Shown: positions 7,417-16,777 of the stretch, piece by piece
Layout: each line of letters opens with the position of its first letter
Numbering within the stretch: position 1 is the stretch's first letter
Source: Streptomyces dangxiongensis
Lineage (GTDB): Bacteria > Actinomycetota > Actinomycetes > Streptomycetales > Streptomycetaceae
Assembly: GCF_003675325.1 (NCBI RefSeq)
Contig: NZ_CP033073.1
Span: forward strand, 3,906,001-3,970,000
Length of the DNA stretch: 64,000 nucleotides
Reading direction: 5' to 3'
Notes under the pieces: generated by a model
Told to the model about the DNA's origin: nothing
Seen by the model: only the letters and a program-made list of their open reading frames with translations
Databases searched by the model: none
Translations under genes and position numbers: made by a program

Positions 7417-9108
7417 ATGGCCGCCGAACTGACCGCGCACGAGTTGACCGCGAAGCACCGGCCCACTCTCGACCAGGCCCTGGAAACGATCCGCACGCGC
7501 GCGTACTGGTCCCCGCACCCCGAACACCCCAAGGCGTACGGCGAGCACGGCAGCCTGGACGCGGCGGCGGGCAAAGCCGCCTTCGACGCCCTGCTCGGCA
7601 CCCGTCTGGACCTCGGCCAGCCCGGCACGGACGACTGGGTGGGCGGTGAGGTCTCGCCGTACGGCATCGAGCTGGGCGTCACCTACCCGCACGCGGACAT
7701 CGACGTACTGCTGCCGGCCATGCGAGCCGGACAGCGGGCGTGGCGGGACGCGGGCCCGGAGGTGCGCGCGGTGGTCTGTCTGGAGATCCTCAAGCGGATC
7801 AGCGACCGGACGCACGAGTTCGCGCACGCCGTGATGCACACCAGCGGTCAGGCGTTCATGATGGCGTTCCAGGCGGGCGGCCCGCACGCCCAGGACCGTG
7901 GCCTGGAGGCGGTGGCGTACGCGTTCGCGGAGCAGGTCCGCACCCCCGGCACGGCGGAGTGGAGCAAACCGCAGGGCAAGCGGGACCCGCTGACCCTCAC
8001 CAAGCGGTTCACCGCGGTCCCGCGCGGCATCGGCCTGGTCATCGGCTGCAACACCTTCCCCACCTGGAACGGCTACCCGGGTCTGTTCGCCTCCCTGGCC
8101 ACCGGCAACGCGGTCCTGGTCAAGCCGCACCCGCGCGCGGTGCTGCCGCTCGCCCTGACCGTGCAGGTCGCCCGGGACGTGCTGGCCGGGGCCGGCTTCG
8201 ACCCGAACCTGGTCGCGCTGGCCGCCGAGCGCCCCGGCGAGGGCGTCGCCAGGACCCTCGCCACCCGCCCCGAGATCAGGATCATCGACTACACCGGGTC
8301 GACGTCCTTCGGCGACTGGCTGGAGACCAACGCCCACCAGGCGCAGGTCTACACGGAGAAGGCCGGCGTCAACACGGTGATCGTGCACTCCACGGACGAC
8401 TACAAGGGCATGCTGTCCAACCTGGCGTTCTCGCTGTCGCTGTACAGCGGCCAGATGTGCACCACCCCGCAGAACCTGCTGATCCCCCGGGACGGCATCT
8501 CCACCGACCAGGGCCCCAGGACCTTCGACGAGGTCACCGCCGACCTCGCCCGCGCGGTCGACGGCCTGCTGGGCGACGACGCGCGCGCGAACGCCCTGCT
8601 CGGCGCGATCGTCAACCCGGACGTCAAGGCCCGCCTGGAGGCAGCGGCCGGTCTCGGTGAGGTCGCCCTGGCCTCCCGCGAGATCACCAACCGGGAGTTC
8701 CCGGACGCGGTGGTCCGCACCCCCGTCATCGTGAAGCTCGACGGCGCCAAGCCGGACGACGAGGCGGCCTACATGAGCGAGTGCTTCGGACCCGTCTCCT
8801 TCGCCGTCGCCGTCGACTCGGTGACGGACGCGGTCGAGCTGCTGCGCCGCACGGTCCGGGAGAAGGGCGCGATGACGGTCGGCGCGTACACCACCGACGC
8901 CGGGACCGAGGGCGCCGTCGAGGAGGTCTGCCTGGAGGAGGCGGCCCAGCTCTCGCTGAACCTGACCGGTGGGGTCTACGTCAACCAGACGGCCGCCTTC
9001 TCCGACTTCCACGGCTCGGGCGGCAACCCGGCGGCGAACGCGGCCCTGTGCGACGGCGCGTTCGTGGCCGGCCGCTTCCGGGTGGTGGAGGTCCGCCGGG
9101 AGGCGTAG
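7417..9108 (+). CDS. paaN: PaaN-type aldehyde dehydrogenase-like protein
   Basis: This 563-residue aldehyde dehydrogenase superfamily protein resembles the stand-alone PaaN of actinobacterial phenylacetate clusters. Visible family blocks are VPRGIGLVIGCNTFPTWNGY (about residues 203-222), TGNAVLVKPHP (about 229), DYTGSTSFGDWLE (about 290) and the nucleophile region LYSGQMCTTPQN (Cys near 349). It lacks the C-terminal MaoC-type hydratase domain of E. coli PaaZ, so it cannot do the full ring-opening reaction alone. GAGGAG lies about 12 bases before the ATG. It is divergent from paaH and under the shared operator. Confidence 0.9.
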   Translation: MAAELTAHELTAKHRPTLDQALETIRTRAYWSPHPEHPKAYGEHGSLDAAAGKAAFDALLGTRLDLGQPGTDDWVGGEVSPYGIELGVTYPHADIDVLLPAMRAGQRAWRDAGPEVRAVVCLEILKRISDRTHEFAHAVMHTSGQAFMMAFQAGGPHAQDRGLEAVAYAFAEQVRTPGTAEWSKPQGKRDPLTLTKRFTAVPRGIGLVIGCNTFPTWNGYPGLFASLATGNAVLVKPHPRAVLPLALTVQVARDVLAGAGFDPNLVALAAERPGEGVARTLATRPEIRIIDYTGSTSFGDWLETNAHQAQVYTEKAGVNTVIVHSTDDYKGMLSNLAFSLSLYSGQMCTTPQNLLIPRDGISTDQGPRTFDEVTADLARAVDGLLGDDARANALLGAIVNPDVKARLEAAAGLGEVALASREITNREFPDAVVRTPVIVKLDGAKPDDEAAYMSECFGPVSFAVAVDSVTDAVELLRRTVREKGAMTVGAYTTDAGTEGAVEEVCLEEAAQLSLNLTGGVYVNQTAAFSDFHGSGGNPAANAALCDGAFVAGRFRVVEVRREA

Positions 9109-9161
9109 ACGCCCGCTCCTCACCGGCCGGGTGCCGCGGGCCGTTCGCAGCCGACGGGCGG

Positions 9162-9198
9162 CCCGGGGGCCCTGTACGCACAGCAGGGCCGGCCCGGG
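9162..9198. terminator. Likely bidirectional terminator between paaN and the methyltransferase gene
   Basis: Inverted repeat with inner arms GCCCTG and CAGGGC around a 9-base loop, extended by imperfect CCCGGG-type arms. It lies in the 98-base gap between convergent genes. There is no U-run, which is usual in high-GC actinobacteria. Confidence 0.55.
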
Positions 9199-9206
9199 GC
9201 AGCCGG

Positions 9207-9962
9207 CTAGGGCGCGTCCCCGGGCGTGCCGTCAGCGCTCCAGTGGTACAGCGTCATCGCCACGCTGGTGGCCAGGTTGTAGCTGGAGACCTGAGGGCGC
9301 ATCGGCAGGCGCAGGAGGTGGTCGGCACGGGCCCGCAGCTCCGCGGAGAGGCCGGTGCGTTCCGAGCCGAAGGCCAGCACGGCGTCGTCGGGCAGCCGGG
9401 TGCCGCGGATGTCCTCGCCCTCCGGGTCGAGGGCGAACAGCGGGCCGGCGGGCAGGTCACCGACGTCGAGGTGTTCCACGGTGGTCGCGAAGTGCAGGCC
9501 CGCGCCGCCGCGCACCACCGCCGGATGCCACGGGTCCAGCGTGCCCGTGGTGACCACACCGGTGGCCCCGAAACCGGCGGCCAGCCGGATCACGGCACCG
9601 GCGTTGCCGAGGTTGCGGGGGTTGTCCAGGACCACGACGGGCGCGGTGCGCGGCGTGCGGGCGAGCGCCCGCAGACCGGCCGCGCGCGACGGCCGCACGG
9701 CGAGCGCGGCCACGCCGGTCGGATGCGGGCGGGGGACGAGGGCGGCGTACGCCGGCCCGGACACCTCCGTCAGCAGGGCGTCCAGCGTGTCCCGTACGTC
9801 CCCGGCCAGCTCCCCGGCGAGGGTGAGCGCGGCCTCCCGGTCGGTGGTGACCGCCACCGGCACCTCGGCCCCGAAGCGCACCGCGTGCTTCAGGGCGTGG
9901 AAGCCGTCGAGCAGCACGGCGTCCTCGGCGTGTGCGCGCCAGCGGGCCAGCGGGTCGGTCAT
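9207..9962 (-). CDS. SpoU/TrmH-family RNA 2'-O-methyltransferase
   Basis: This is a SAM-dependent ribose methyltransferase of 251 aa with an N-terminal substrate-recognition region and a C-terminal SPOUT knot fold. Motif 1 is DNPRNLGNAGAVIRLAAGFG with the conserved Asn and Arg (about 113-132). Motif 2 is LAFGSERTGLS (about 195), and motif 3 is LPMRPQVSSYNLATSVAMTL (about 222-241). In motif 3 the usual SLNVS is SYNLA. The RNA target (23S rRNA or tRNA) cannot be set from sequence. Its start overlaps the stop of the HTTM gene by 4 bases (ATGA), making it the last gene of a three-gene operon. Confidence 0.9.
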   Translation of the reverse strand: MTDPLARWRAHAEDAVLLDGFHALKHAVRFGAEVPVAVTTDREAALTLAGELAGDVRDTLDALLTEVSGPAYAALVPRPHPTGVAALAVRPSRAAGLRALARTPRTAPVVVLDNPRNLGNAGAVIRLAAGFGATGVVTTGTLDPWHPAVVRGGAGLHFATTVEHLDVGDLPAGPLFALDPEGEDIRGTRLPDDAVLAFGSERTGLSAELRARADHLLRLPMRPQVSSYNLATSVAMTLYHWSADGTPGDAP

Positions 9963-11170
9963 GCGGTGAACCCTACGCGGCCCGGCGTGGCCTCCTCGGA
10001 GGAGCGTGGCGGCGGCACCGTACGTCCGCCGCGCCGCACGAGCCGTCCACGCGCGCGTGCCGTCAGGCCGCCCAGCCGGCGCAGGAAGCCCGTCGGCAGG
10101 AACACCGCGTCCGCCGCGATCATCGCCAGCGAGAAGAACGGCAGGCCGAGGACGACCGCGATCACCGCGTGCTCGGTCATCATCACCACCAGCAGGACGT
10201 TCTTGACCCGCCGGTTGAACAGGGCGAACGGAAAGGCGACCTGCACCATGACGGTCCCGTAGGCCACGGCCATCATGATGGTGCCACTGGAGGACATCAG
10301 GTCGGCGAGTCCGGGCCAGGGCGAGAAGTAGTCCAGGTGCAGCGGGTAGTAGACGGCGGTGCCGTCCTGCCAGCGCGAGCCCTGGATCTTGTACCAGCCC
10401 GCCGTGGCGTAGATCAGACAGGCCTCCGCCATGATCACGGCCAGGGCTCCGTTGTTCAGGACGTTGGCGACGACGTCCAGCAGGATGCGGGGCTGGTCCC
10501 AGGCCTCACGGCGGCCGACGGCCCACCACAGGCCGAGCGCCGCCCAGGCCGTCCACAGCAGCGCGGGGATCAGCCAGCCGTTGTCGAAGCGGCCGCTCAG
10601 CGTGACCGCGCCGAGCGCCGAGCCGAGCACCGCCCACAGCACCGGTCCCACCCGGTCGGCGGCCACGTGCTCGGCACGCGCGCGTGCCGCCTCGGCGCGT
10701 GCCGCGCGCCGCGCGTCGAGGGACCACACCTGGCCGCAGCGCGTGAACACCAGGTAGAAGGACATCAGGTGCAGGACGTTGTCACCGCCGTCACCGACGA
10801 AGACGCTGCGGTTCTGGAGCGACAGCACGCCCACCATGAACAGCAGGGAGGCGGTCCGGGTGCGCCAGCCGAGCAGCAGGGCGGCGCTCGCGAGGATCGC
10901 CAGCGTGTAGCAGCACTCGAACCAGAGCCGGCTGTCGGACCACAGCAGCGCCGTGAAGGCGTGGTTGTCGGCCGTCAACTGCTTGGCGAGGTTCCAGCCC
11001 CACGGTCCGGTGGGGCCGTACAGCTCCTGGCGGTGGGGGAACTCGCGCAGCAGGAAGAGCAGCCAGGTCACGGAGAAACCGATCCGGATCACAGCGCTCT
11101 GGTAGGGGCCGAGGGCCGCCTCGGTGACCCGGGCGACACCGCGTGACAGTGCCAGGGACAGCTCGTTCAC
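9959..11170 (-). CDS. HTTM-domain membrane protein (vitamin K carboxylase-like)
   Basis: This polytopic membrane protein of about 403 aa has around seven hydrophobic segments, such as VIRIGFSVTWLLFLL, TLAILASAALLLGW and MMTEHAVIAVVLGLPFFSLA. The arrangement and the block LIYATAGWYKIQGSRWQDGTA (near 260) match the HTTM (horizontally transferred transmembrane) domain family related to gamma-glutamyl carboxylase. GTG at 11170 is chosen because it overlaps the DUF5819 stop as GTGA; an in-frame codon at 11209 would overlap far more. DUF5819 and HTTM genes are regular partners in Streptomyces, suggesting a two-protein membrane unit of unknown substrate. Confidence 0.88.
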   Translation of the reverse strand: MNELSLALSRGVARVTEAALGPYQSAVIRIGFSVTWLLFLLREFPHRQELYGPTGPWGWNLAKQLTADNHAFTALLWSDSRLWFECCYTLAILASAALLLGWRTRTASLLFMVGVLSLQNRSVFVGDGGDNVLHLMSFYLVFTRCGQVWSLDARRAARAEAARARAEHVAADRVGPVLWAVLGSALGAVTLSGRFDNGWLIPALLWTAWAALGLWWAVGRREAWDQPRILLDVVANVLNNGALAVIMAEACLIYATAGWYKIQGSRWQDGTAVYYPLHLDYFSPWPGLADLMSSSGTIMMAVAYGTVMVQVAFPFALFNRRVKNVLLVVMMTEHAVIAVVLGLPFFSLAMIAADAVFLPTGFLRRLGGLTARARGRLVRRGGRTVPPPRSSEEATPGRVGFTA

Positions 11171-11916
11171 CGCACGCCTCCCGCCGCCTCGTCGGCCGTC
11201 AGGGACCACCAGGGCATCAGACGGTAGACGGGCTTGTCGGAGACCCGCTCACGGCTCCACGCCGGCGGCTGGACGTTGGTGGTGCTGGAGCGGACCTGCA
11301 CGCGCTGGATCACACCCTCCCGGCTAGTCGGATCGTCCCGGTACAGGCGCATCACCACGATCCGCCGCAGGTACTGCTCGGAGAGGGAGCCGCGCAGCCC
11401 CACGGGCCGGTTGTCGGCGCCGTGCGTGGCCGCGAAATAGTCCCAGGCCCGGCGCAGCTCGTTCTGCTGTGTGTGGCTGGGCACCAGGTTGCCGTCGATG
11501 GCGGCGCCGTCCTGGGCCGAGAGATCGGTCCAGCCGGTGGTGCGCACGCCTGCGTCGTGCAGGCGCACCTGGGCGCGCACCTGGACGGCGATGTTCTGCT
11601 GCAGCGGGTTCGGCGCGAACAGCTTCCAGTTCTGCTCGAACTCCGGATAGAGCCACTCCTCTATCGCCTTGCCGTGCTGCTTGGTCACCGTGTTGGCGGG
11701 CGCGAGGCTGAGGAACACCATCAGCACGTGCACGCAGGCGGCGACGGCGACCACCGCGAGCGCCAGCGCGGCGCCGACCTGGTAACGGGGGGAGAGCGCG
11801 GCGACTCCGGTGCGGGGCGGGGGCGGCGGGTGCTGTGGCGGCTCTTCCGGGAGACGCGTCCCGGCCGACCCGTCCGGGCCCTGCGGGCCCCTCGGGTCCT
11901 CGTCGTACGCGTCCAT
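11167..11916 (-). CDS. DUF5819-family single-pass membrane protein
   Basis: This is a protein of about 249 aa. The first 45 residues are charged and Pro-rich. One membrane segment follows (VGAALALAVVAVAACVHVLM, about 48-67). The long extracellular part starts LAPANTVTKQHGKAIEEWLY and includes EFEQNWKLFAPNPLQQNIAV, a signature block of the family. ATG at 11916 is preferred because GGGGGACG lies just upstream; ATG at 11943 is in frame without a clear ribosome site. It is the first gene of the operon with the HTTM and SpoU genes. No enzymatic motif is visible. Confidence 0.82.
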   Translation of the reverse strand: MDAYDEDPRGPQGPDGSAGTRLPEEPPQHPPPPPRTGVAALSPRYQVGAALALAVVAVAACVHVLMVFLSLAPANTVTKQHGKAIEEWLYPEFEQNWKLFAPNPLQQNIAVQVRAQVRLHDAGVRTTGWTDLSAQDGAAIDGNLVPSHTQQNELRRAWDYFAATHGADNRPVGLRGSLSEQYLRRIVVMRLYRDDPTSREGVIQRVQVRSSTTNVQPPAWSRERVSDKPVYRLMPWWSLTADEAAGGVR

Positions 11917-11939
11917 GTGGTCCCGTCCCCCGTTTCGGC

Positions 11940-12110
11940 TCATGCGGTCGGCTCGGTCGTCCCGCTCGGTCGGTTCGTCCGCTCGGTCCTGCGTCCCGCT
12001 CGGTCATACGGCCCGGTCGCCCGGCCCAGCGGTGCGGCTGAGCGGGACGATCCGGTGGCACGGCGCCCGGCACAGGCCCCGCATGCCTCACGAGCGCCAT
12101 GTCTCGGCGC
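11940..12110. repeat. Low-complexity intergenic stretch with GCTCGGTC copies
   Basis: The 522-base gap between the DUF5819 gene and paaA begins with an imperfect array. CGCTCGGTC or GGCTCGGTC appears four times between about 11948 and 12005. No coding sequence is convincing in the gap. The right half, from 12282, holds the paaA regulatory sites. Confidence 0.5.
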
Positions 12111-12281
12111 TCGACGGAACGGTACTCAGCCCCGGGCACCGGGCGCAGCCCCGGGTACGGGCCCGGCACAGGCGGACCTTCACGACGCATTGCGCGTCCG
12201 GTCCCGTCCGGCCGGCCGCACGGTGGGTCCCCGGCCCGGGTCCCGCCTCGCCCCGGCCGGTCTCCGGCCTGCTCGCGGGCG

Positions 12282-12377
12282 TTGTCCACAGGTGGCTGGT
12301 GGAGTTTTCCACAGCGGTTGACACCCCGTGGCGGCCCGGCACACCATGGATGCGCACGAACCGAACGATCGGTCGGG
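12282..12377 (+). promoter_or_regulatory. paaA promoter region: two DnaA-box-like sites and TetR operator copy 3
   Basis: TTGTCCACA (12282-12290) is a perfect Streptomyces DnaA box and TTTTCCACA (12305-12313) is a near match. The operator AACCGAACGATCGGTCGGG lies at 12359-12377, 62 bases before the paaA ATG, and is identical to the paaH/paaN operator. Binding by the TetR protein at 5158-5745 is inferred. Confidence 0.75.
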
Positions 12378-12438
12378 ACTTGGGTGGCGGCCCGATCAGG
12401 ACAGTGCTCACCGCAGAGCCCGAGGTCAGGGGGACCAC

Positions 12439-13472
<1,034 letters not shown>

Positions 13473-13476
<4 letters not shown>

Positions 13477-13760
13477 GCACCACCGACTGGCCCCTGTGGG
13501 AGGTCTTCGTGCGCTCCCGGCGCGGCCTCTCCCACACCCACGCCGGCAGCCTGCACGCCCCCGACGCCGCGCTGGCCCTGCGCAACGCCCGCGACCTGTA
13601 CACCCGGCGCGGTGAGGGCGTCTCGATCTGGGTGGTGCCGGCCGCCGCGATCACCGCGTCGTCACCGGACGAGAAGGACCCGTTCTTCGAGCCGGCCGCC
13701 GACAAGCCCTACCGGCACCCGACCTTCTACGAGATCCCGGAAGGTGTGAAGCACCTGTGA
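13473..13760 (+). CDS. paaB: Phenylacetyl-CoA epoxidase subunit PaaB
   Basis: This is the small structural subunit of the epoxidase (95 aa), thought to bridge PaaAC units. [20 protein letters not shown] at the N-terminus and [20 protein letters not shown] are the family signature. The C-terminus ends [11 protein letters not shown]. It is within the normal length range and overlaps both neighbours by 4 bases, giving coupled translation. Confidence 0.97.
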
Positions 13761-14530
13761 CCGCCACCGGCCCCGCCACCGGCCCGACCGCCGGCCCGGT
13801 GCCCCCCACCGGCGCCGCCACCGTCCCGGTGACCGCCGCGCTCGCCCTGGGCGACGACGCCCTGGTGCTCTCCCACCGCCTGGGGGAGTGGGCCGGGCAC
13901 GCCCCGGTCCTGGAGGAGGAGGTCGCCCTCGCCAACATCGCCCTGGACCTGCTCGGGCAGGCACGGGTGCTGCTGTCACTGGCCGGCGACGAGGACGAGC
14001 TGGCCTACCTCCGCGAGGAGCGCGCCTTCCGCAACCTCCAGCTGGTCGAGCAGCCGAACGGCGACTTCGCGCACACCATCGCCCGCCAGCTCTACTTCTC
14101 CGTGTACCAGCAACTGCTCTACGGCGAACTGGCCACCGGTGACGGCCCGTTCGCGCCGCTCGCCGCCAAGGCGGTCAAGGAGGTCGCCTACCACCGCGAC
14201 CACGCCGAGCAGTGGACGCTGCGGCTCGGTGACGGCACACGGACCGGCCACGAGCGGATGCAGCGGGCCTGCGACGCGCTGTGGCGGTTCACCGGGGAGA
14301 TGTTCCAGCCGGTGGAGGGCCTGGACGTCGACTGGCCGGTGCTGGAGGCACGCTGGCTGGAGTACGCCGGCGACGTGCTCGGCCGGGCCACCCTCACCGT
14401 CCCGCAGGGACCGCGCACCGGGGCCTGGGCGGCGGGCGCCGGCCGGCAGGGCCTGCACACCGAACCGTTCGGCCGGATGCTCGCCGAGATGCAGCACCTG
14501 CACCGAAGCCATCCGGGGGCGTCATGGTGA
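13757..14530 (+). CDS. paaC: Phenylacetyl-CoA epoxidase subunit PaaC
   Basis: This is the ferritin-fold partner of PaaA (257 aa). The core contains DDALVLSHRLGEWAGHAPVL, then EEEVALANIALDLLGQARVL and EVAYHRDHAEQWTLRLGDGT. A Pro/Thr/Gly-rich leader of about 25 residues (TGPATGPTAGPVPPTG) precedes the fold and is longer than in enterobacterial PaaC. The start is GTG overlapping the paaB stop as GTGA. In this family PaaC has lost most metal ligands and stabilises PaaA. Confidence 0.96.
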   Translation: MTATGPATGPTAGPVPPTGAATVPVTAALALGDDALVLSHRLGEWAGHAPVLEEEVALANIALDLLGQARVLLSLAGDEDELAYLREERAFRNLQLVEQPNGDFAHTIARQLYFSVYQQLLYGELATGDGPFAPLAAKAVKEVAYHRDHAEQWTLRLGDGTRTGHERMQRACDALWRFTGEMFQPVEGLDVDWPVLEARWLEYAGDVLGRATLTVPQGPRTGAWAAGAGRQGLHTEPFGRMLAEMQHLHRSHPGASW

Positions 14531-15069
14531 CCGCGACCGCCCTGGAGGCGGAGCTGCTGGAGCTGGCCGGCGCGGTGCCGGACCCCGAACTGCCCGTGCT
14601 CACCCTGCGGGAGCTGGGTGTGCTGCGCGGGGTGCGCGTGCACGGCACGGACACGGTGGACGTCGACCTGACCCCGACCTACACCGGCTGCCCGGCCGTC
14701 GAGGCGATGAGCCTCGACATCGAACGGGTCCTGCGTGCCCACGGGATGCGCGAGGTGACCGTCCGCACCGTGCTCACGCCCGCCTGGTCGACCGACGACA
14801 TCACCCCCGAAGGGCGGCGGAAACTCCAGGAGTTCGGCATCGCGCCCCCGCGCCTGCACGCCGCCTCCGACCCGGTCCCGCTGACGCTCGGCCCGACCCG
14901 CACGCACGGCACGGAGACCGGCATTCACGGCGCCGCGGATCCCGTCCGCTGCCCGCACTGCGGCTCGGCCGACACCGAGCTGCTGAGCCGCTTCTCCTCG
15001 ACCGCCTGCAAGGCGCTGCGCCGCTGTCTGGCCTGCCGTGAACCGTTCGACCACTTCAAGGAGTTGTGA
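14524..15069 (+). CDS. paaD: PaaD, iron-sulfur assembly factor for the epoxidase
   Basis: This protein of 181 aa has an N-terminal MIP18/DUF59 domain (ELAGAVPDPELPVLTLRELG, then DVDLTPTYTGCPAVEAM with the conserved Cys). A C-terminal zinc-ribbon-like segment carries CPHCGSADTE and CRACLAC-type cysteine pairs (seen as CLACREPF). PaaD is known to help insert Fe or FeS centres into the multicomponent epoxidase. The ATG lies 7 bases inside paaC; GTG one codon later is possible. GGGGG lies just upstream. Confidence 0.95.
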   Translation: MVTATALEAELLELAGAVPDPELPVLTLRELGVLRGVRVHGTDTVDVDLTPTYTGCPAVEAMSLDIERVLRAHGMREVTVRTVLTPAWSTDDITPEGRRKLQEFGIAPPRLHAASDPVPLTLGPTRTHGTETGIHGAADPVRCPHCGSADTELLSRFSSTACKALRRCLACREPFDHFKEL

Positions 15070-16133
15070 TGGCACGCTTCCACCCGCTCCCGGTGGCCGC
15101 GGTCGACCCGCTCACCGAGGACTCCGTCGCCCTCACCCTCAGCGTCCCGCCGGGGCTGCGCGAGGAGTACCGGCACCGGCCCGGCCAGCATCTCGCGCTG
15201 CGCCGCCGGGTCGACGGCACGGAGATCCGGCGCACCTACTCGATCTGCTCCCCCGCCCCCGACCCGGCCGGCGGTGGGCCGGGCACCCTGCGGGTGGGGG
15301 TGCGGCTGGTCGAGGGCGGTGCCTTCTCCTCGTACGCGCTGAAGGAGATCGCCGTCGGTGACGAGCTGGAGGTGATGACCCCGGCGGGCCGTTTCACCCT
15401 GGACCCGGCGCCGGGGCTGTACGCGGCGGTGGTCGGCGGCAGCGGCATCACCCCGGTGCTGTCCATCGTCACCACACTGCTGGCACGCGAGCCGGCGGCC
15501 CGGTTCTGCCTGATACGCAGCGACCGCACGGCCGCCTCGACGATGTTCCTGGAGGAGGTCGCGGATCTGAAGGACCGCTATCCCGAGCGGTTCCAGCTGG
15601 TGACCGTGCTCTCCCGGGAGGAGCAGCAGGCGGGCCTGCCGTCGGGCCGGCTCGACCGGGACCGGCTGGCGGGGCTGCTGCCGGCGCTGCTGCCGGTGGA
15701 GCGCGTGGCGGGCTGGTTCCTGTGCGGGCCGTACGGGCTGGTCGAGGACGCGGAGCGGGCACTGCGCGAGCTGGGCGTGGACCGGTCGCGGATCCATCAG
15801 GAGATCTTCCACGTGGACGCGGGGACCGCCTCGGTGGTCACCGCCTCGGCGCCCGCGCACAGCACCGTCACCGCGCGGCTGGACGGACGCGGCGGCACCT
15901 GGCCGGTGCGGGAGGGCGAGTCGCTGCTGGAGACGGTGCTGCGCAACCGGACCGACGCGCCGTACGCCTGCAGGGGCGGGGTGTGCGGGACCTGCCGGGC
16001 CTTCCTGGTCTCGGGCGAGGTCCGCATGGACCGCAACTTCGCGCTGGAGAAGGAGGAGACGGAGGCCGGGTACGTGCTGGCCTGTCAGTCGCATCCGCTG
16101 ACGGAGAAGGTGGAGCTGGACTTCGACCGCTGA
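15069..16133 (+). CDS. paaE: PaaE, NAD(P)H reductase subunit of the epoxidase
   Basis: This is the electron-transfer subunit (354 aa). The N-terminal FAD domain contains RPGQHLALRR and RRTYSICS. An NAD(P)-binding domain follows (VGGSGITPVLSIVTTLLARE and WFLCGPYGLVEDAERAL). The C-terminal plant-type 2Fe-2S ferredoxin domain has its cysteines in YACRGGVCGTCRAF and LACQSHPL. ATG 15069 overlaps the paaD stop as TGATG; a GTG one codon earlier is also open. It is the last gene of the paaABCDE operon. Confidence 0.96.
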   Translation: MARFHPLPVAAVDPLTEDSVALTLSVPPGLREEYRHRPGQHLALRRRVDGTEIRRTYSICSPAPDPAGGGPGTLRVGVRLVEGGAFSSYALKEIAVGDELEVMTPAGRFTLDPAPGLYAAVVGGSGITPVLSIVTTLLAREPAARFCLIRSDRTAASTMFLEEVADLKDRYPERFQLVTVLSREEQQAGLPSGRLDRDRLAGLLPALLPVERVAGWFLCGPYGLVEDAERALRELGVDRSRIHQEIFHVDAGTASVVTASAPAHSTVTARLDGRGGTWPVREGESLLETVLRNRTDAPYACRGGVCGTCRAFLVSGEVRMDRNFALEKEETEAGYVLACQSHPLTEKVELDFDR

Positions 16134-16293
16134 CCCCCACCGCCCCGCTGACCACCGCTGACGGGCCACCGCACGACACCCACCGCTGATCGCTCACCGC
16201 ACCGCGACCCCGCCCGGACCGAGCACCTGGAGCCGGCGCTCGTCCCGGCGGCGGCGTACGGGAGGACGAGACAGGACCGGACGGGTCGGGACA

Positions 16294-16311
16294 GCCCGGA
16301 TCGGACCGGGC
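16294..16311. terminator. Small hairpin between convergent paaE and rhodanese genes
   Basis: GCCCGG and CCGGGC form a 6-bp stem with a 6-base loop, 9 bases past the rhodanese stop on its strand. The rest of the 186-base gap holds CCGCTGAC-like repeats and no gene. Confidence 0.4.
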
Positions 16312-16319
16312 CCGCCCGG

Positions 16320-16667
16320 TTACAGGACGAAGCCCGGCTTGCCTTCGTCGGTGACCACCGGGCGGCCGGTGGCGTGCCAGTACTGCATGCCGCCGTCGAC
16401 GTTCACCGCGTCGATGCCCTGCTGGACCAGGTACATGGTCACCTGGGCCGAGCGGCCGCCCGAACGGCAGATGACGTGGACGCGGCCGTCCTGCGGGGCG
16501 GCCTCGGTCAGCTCGCCGTACCGGGCCACGAACTCACTGATGGGGATGTGCAGCGCTCCCTCGGCGTGACCCGCCTGCCACTCGTCGTCCTCCCGGACGT
16601 CCAGCAGGAAGTCGCCGTCCTTGAGGTCGGTGACCGGGACCGTGGGCACGCCAGCTCCGATATTCAT
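16320..16667 (-). CDS. Rhodanese-like sulfurtransferase, single domain
   Basis: This 115-residue single rhodanese domain has the active-site loop CRSGGRSAQ (Cys near residue 71), preceded by LLDVREDDEW and GALHIPISEF. The CRSGGRS loop is standard for active sulfurtransferases. The sulfur acceptor is unknown. The ATG at 16667 opens MNIGAGVPTV; sequence further upstream in this frame is the repeat region and not coding. It is probably cytoplasmic, as no signal peptide or membrane segment is seen. Confidence 0.9.
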   Translation of the reverse strand: MNIGAGVPTVPVTDLKDGDFLLDVREDDEWQAGHAEGALHIPISEFVARYGELTEAAPQDGRVHVICRSGGRSAQVTMYLVQQGIDAVNVDGGMQYWHATGRPVVTDEGKPGFVL

Positions 16668-16686
16668 GGCCCCGACGCTACCCGAA

Positions 16687-16766
16687 GGACCGTGCGGCCC
16701 AGGAACGGTTCGCCCCGGGGACCGTGCGGTCCGTGAACGGTTCGCCCGGGGAACCGTACGGCCCGG
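16687..16766. repeat. Imperfect tandem repeat of about 36 bases upstream of the rhodanese gene
   Basis: Two and a half copies of a unit with GGACCGTGCGG, then GAACGGTTCGCCC. Copies begin near 16687 and 16719, with a partial copy from about 16750. The array fills the gap between the rhodanese start and the upstream coiled-coil gene on the minus strand. Confidence 0.65.
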
Positions 16767-16777
16767 GGCGATGCGGC

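Noticed and set aside
5158-9123. 1321-codon minus-strand open frame
   Set aside because: Only its last 195 codons (the TetR protein) are real; the rest is antisense to paaN or in another frame of paaH.
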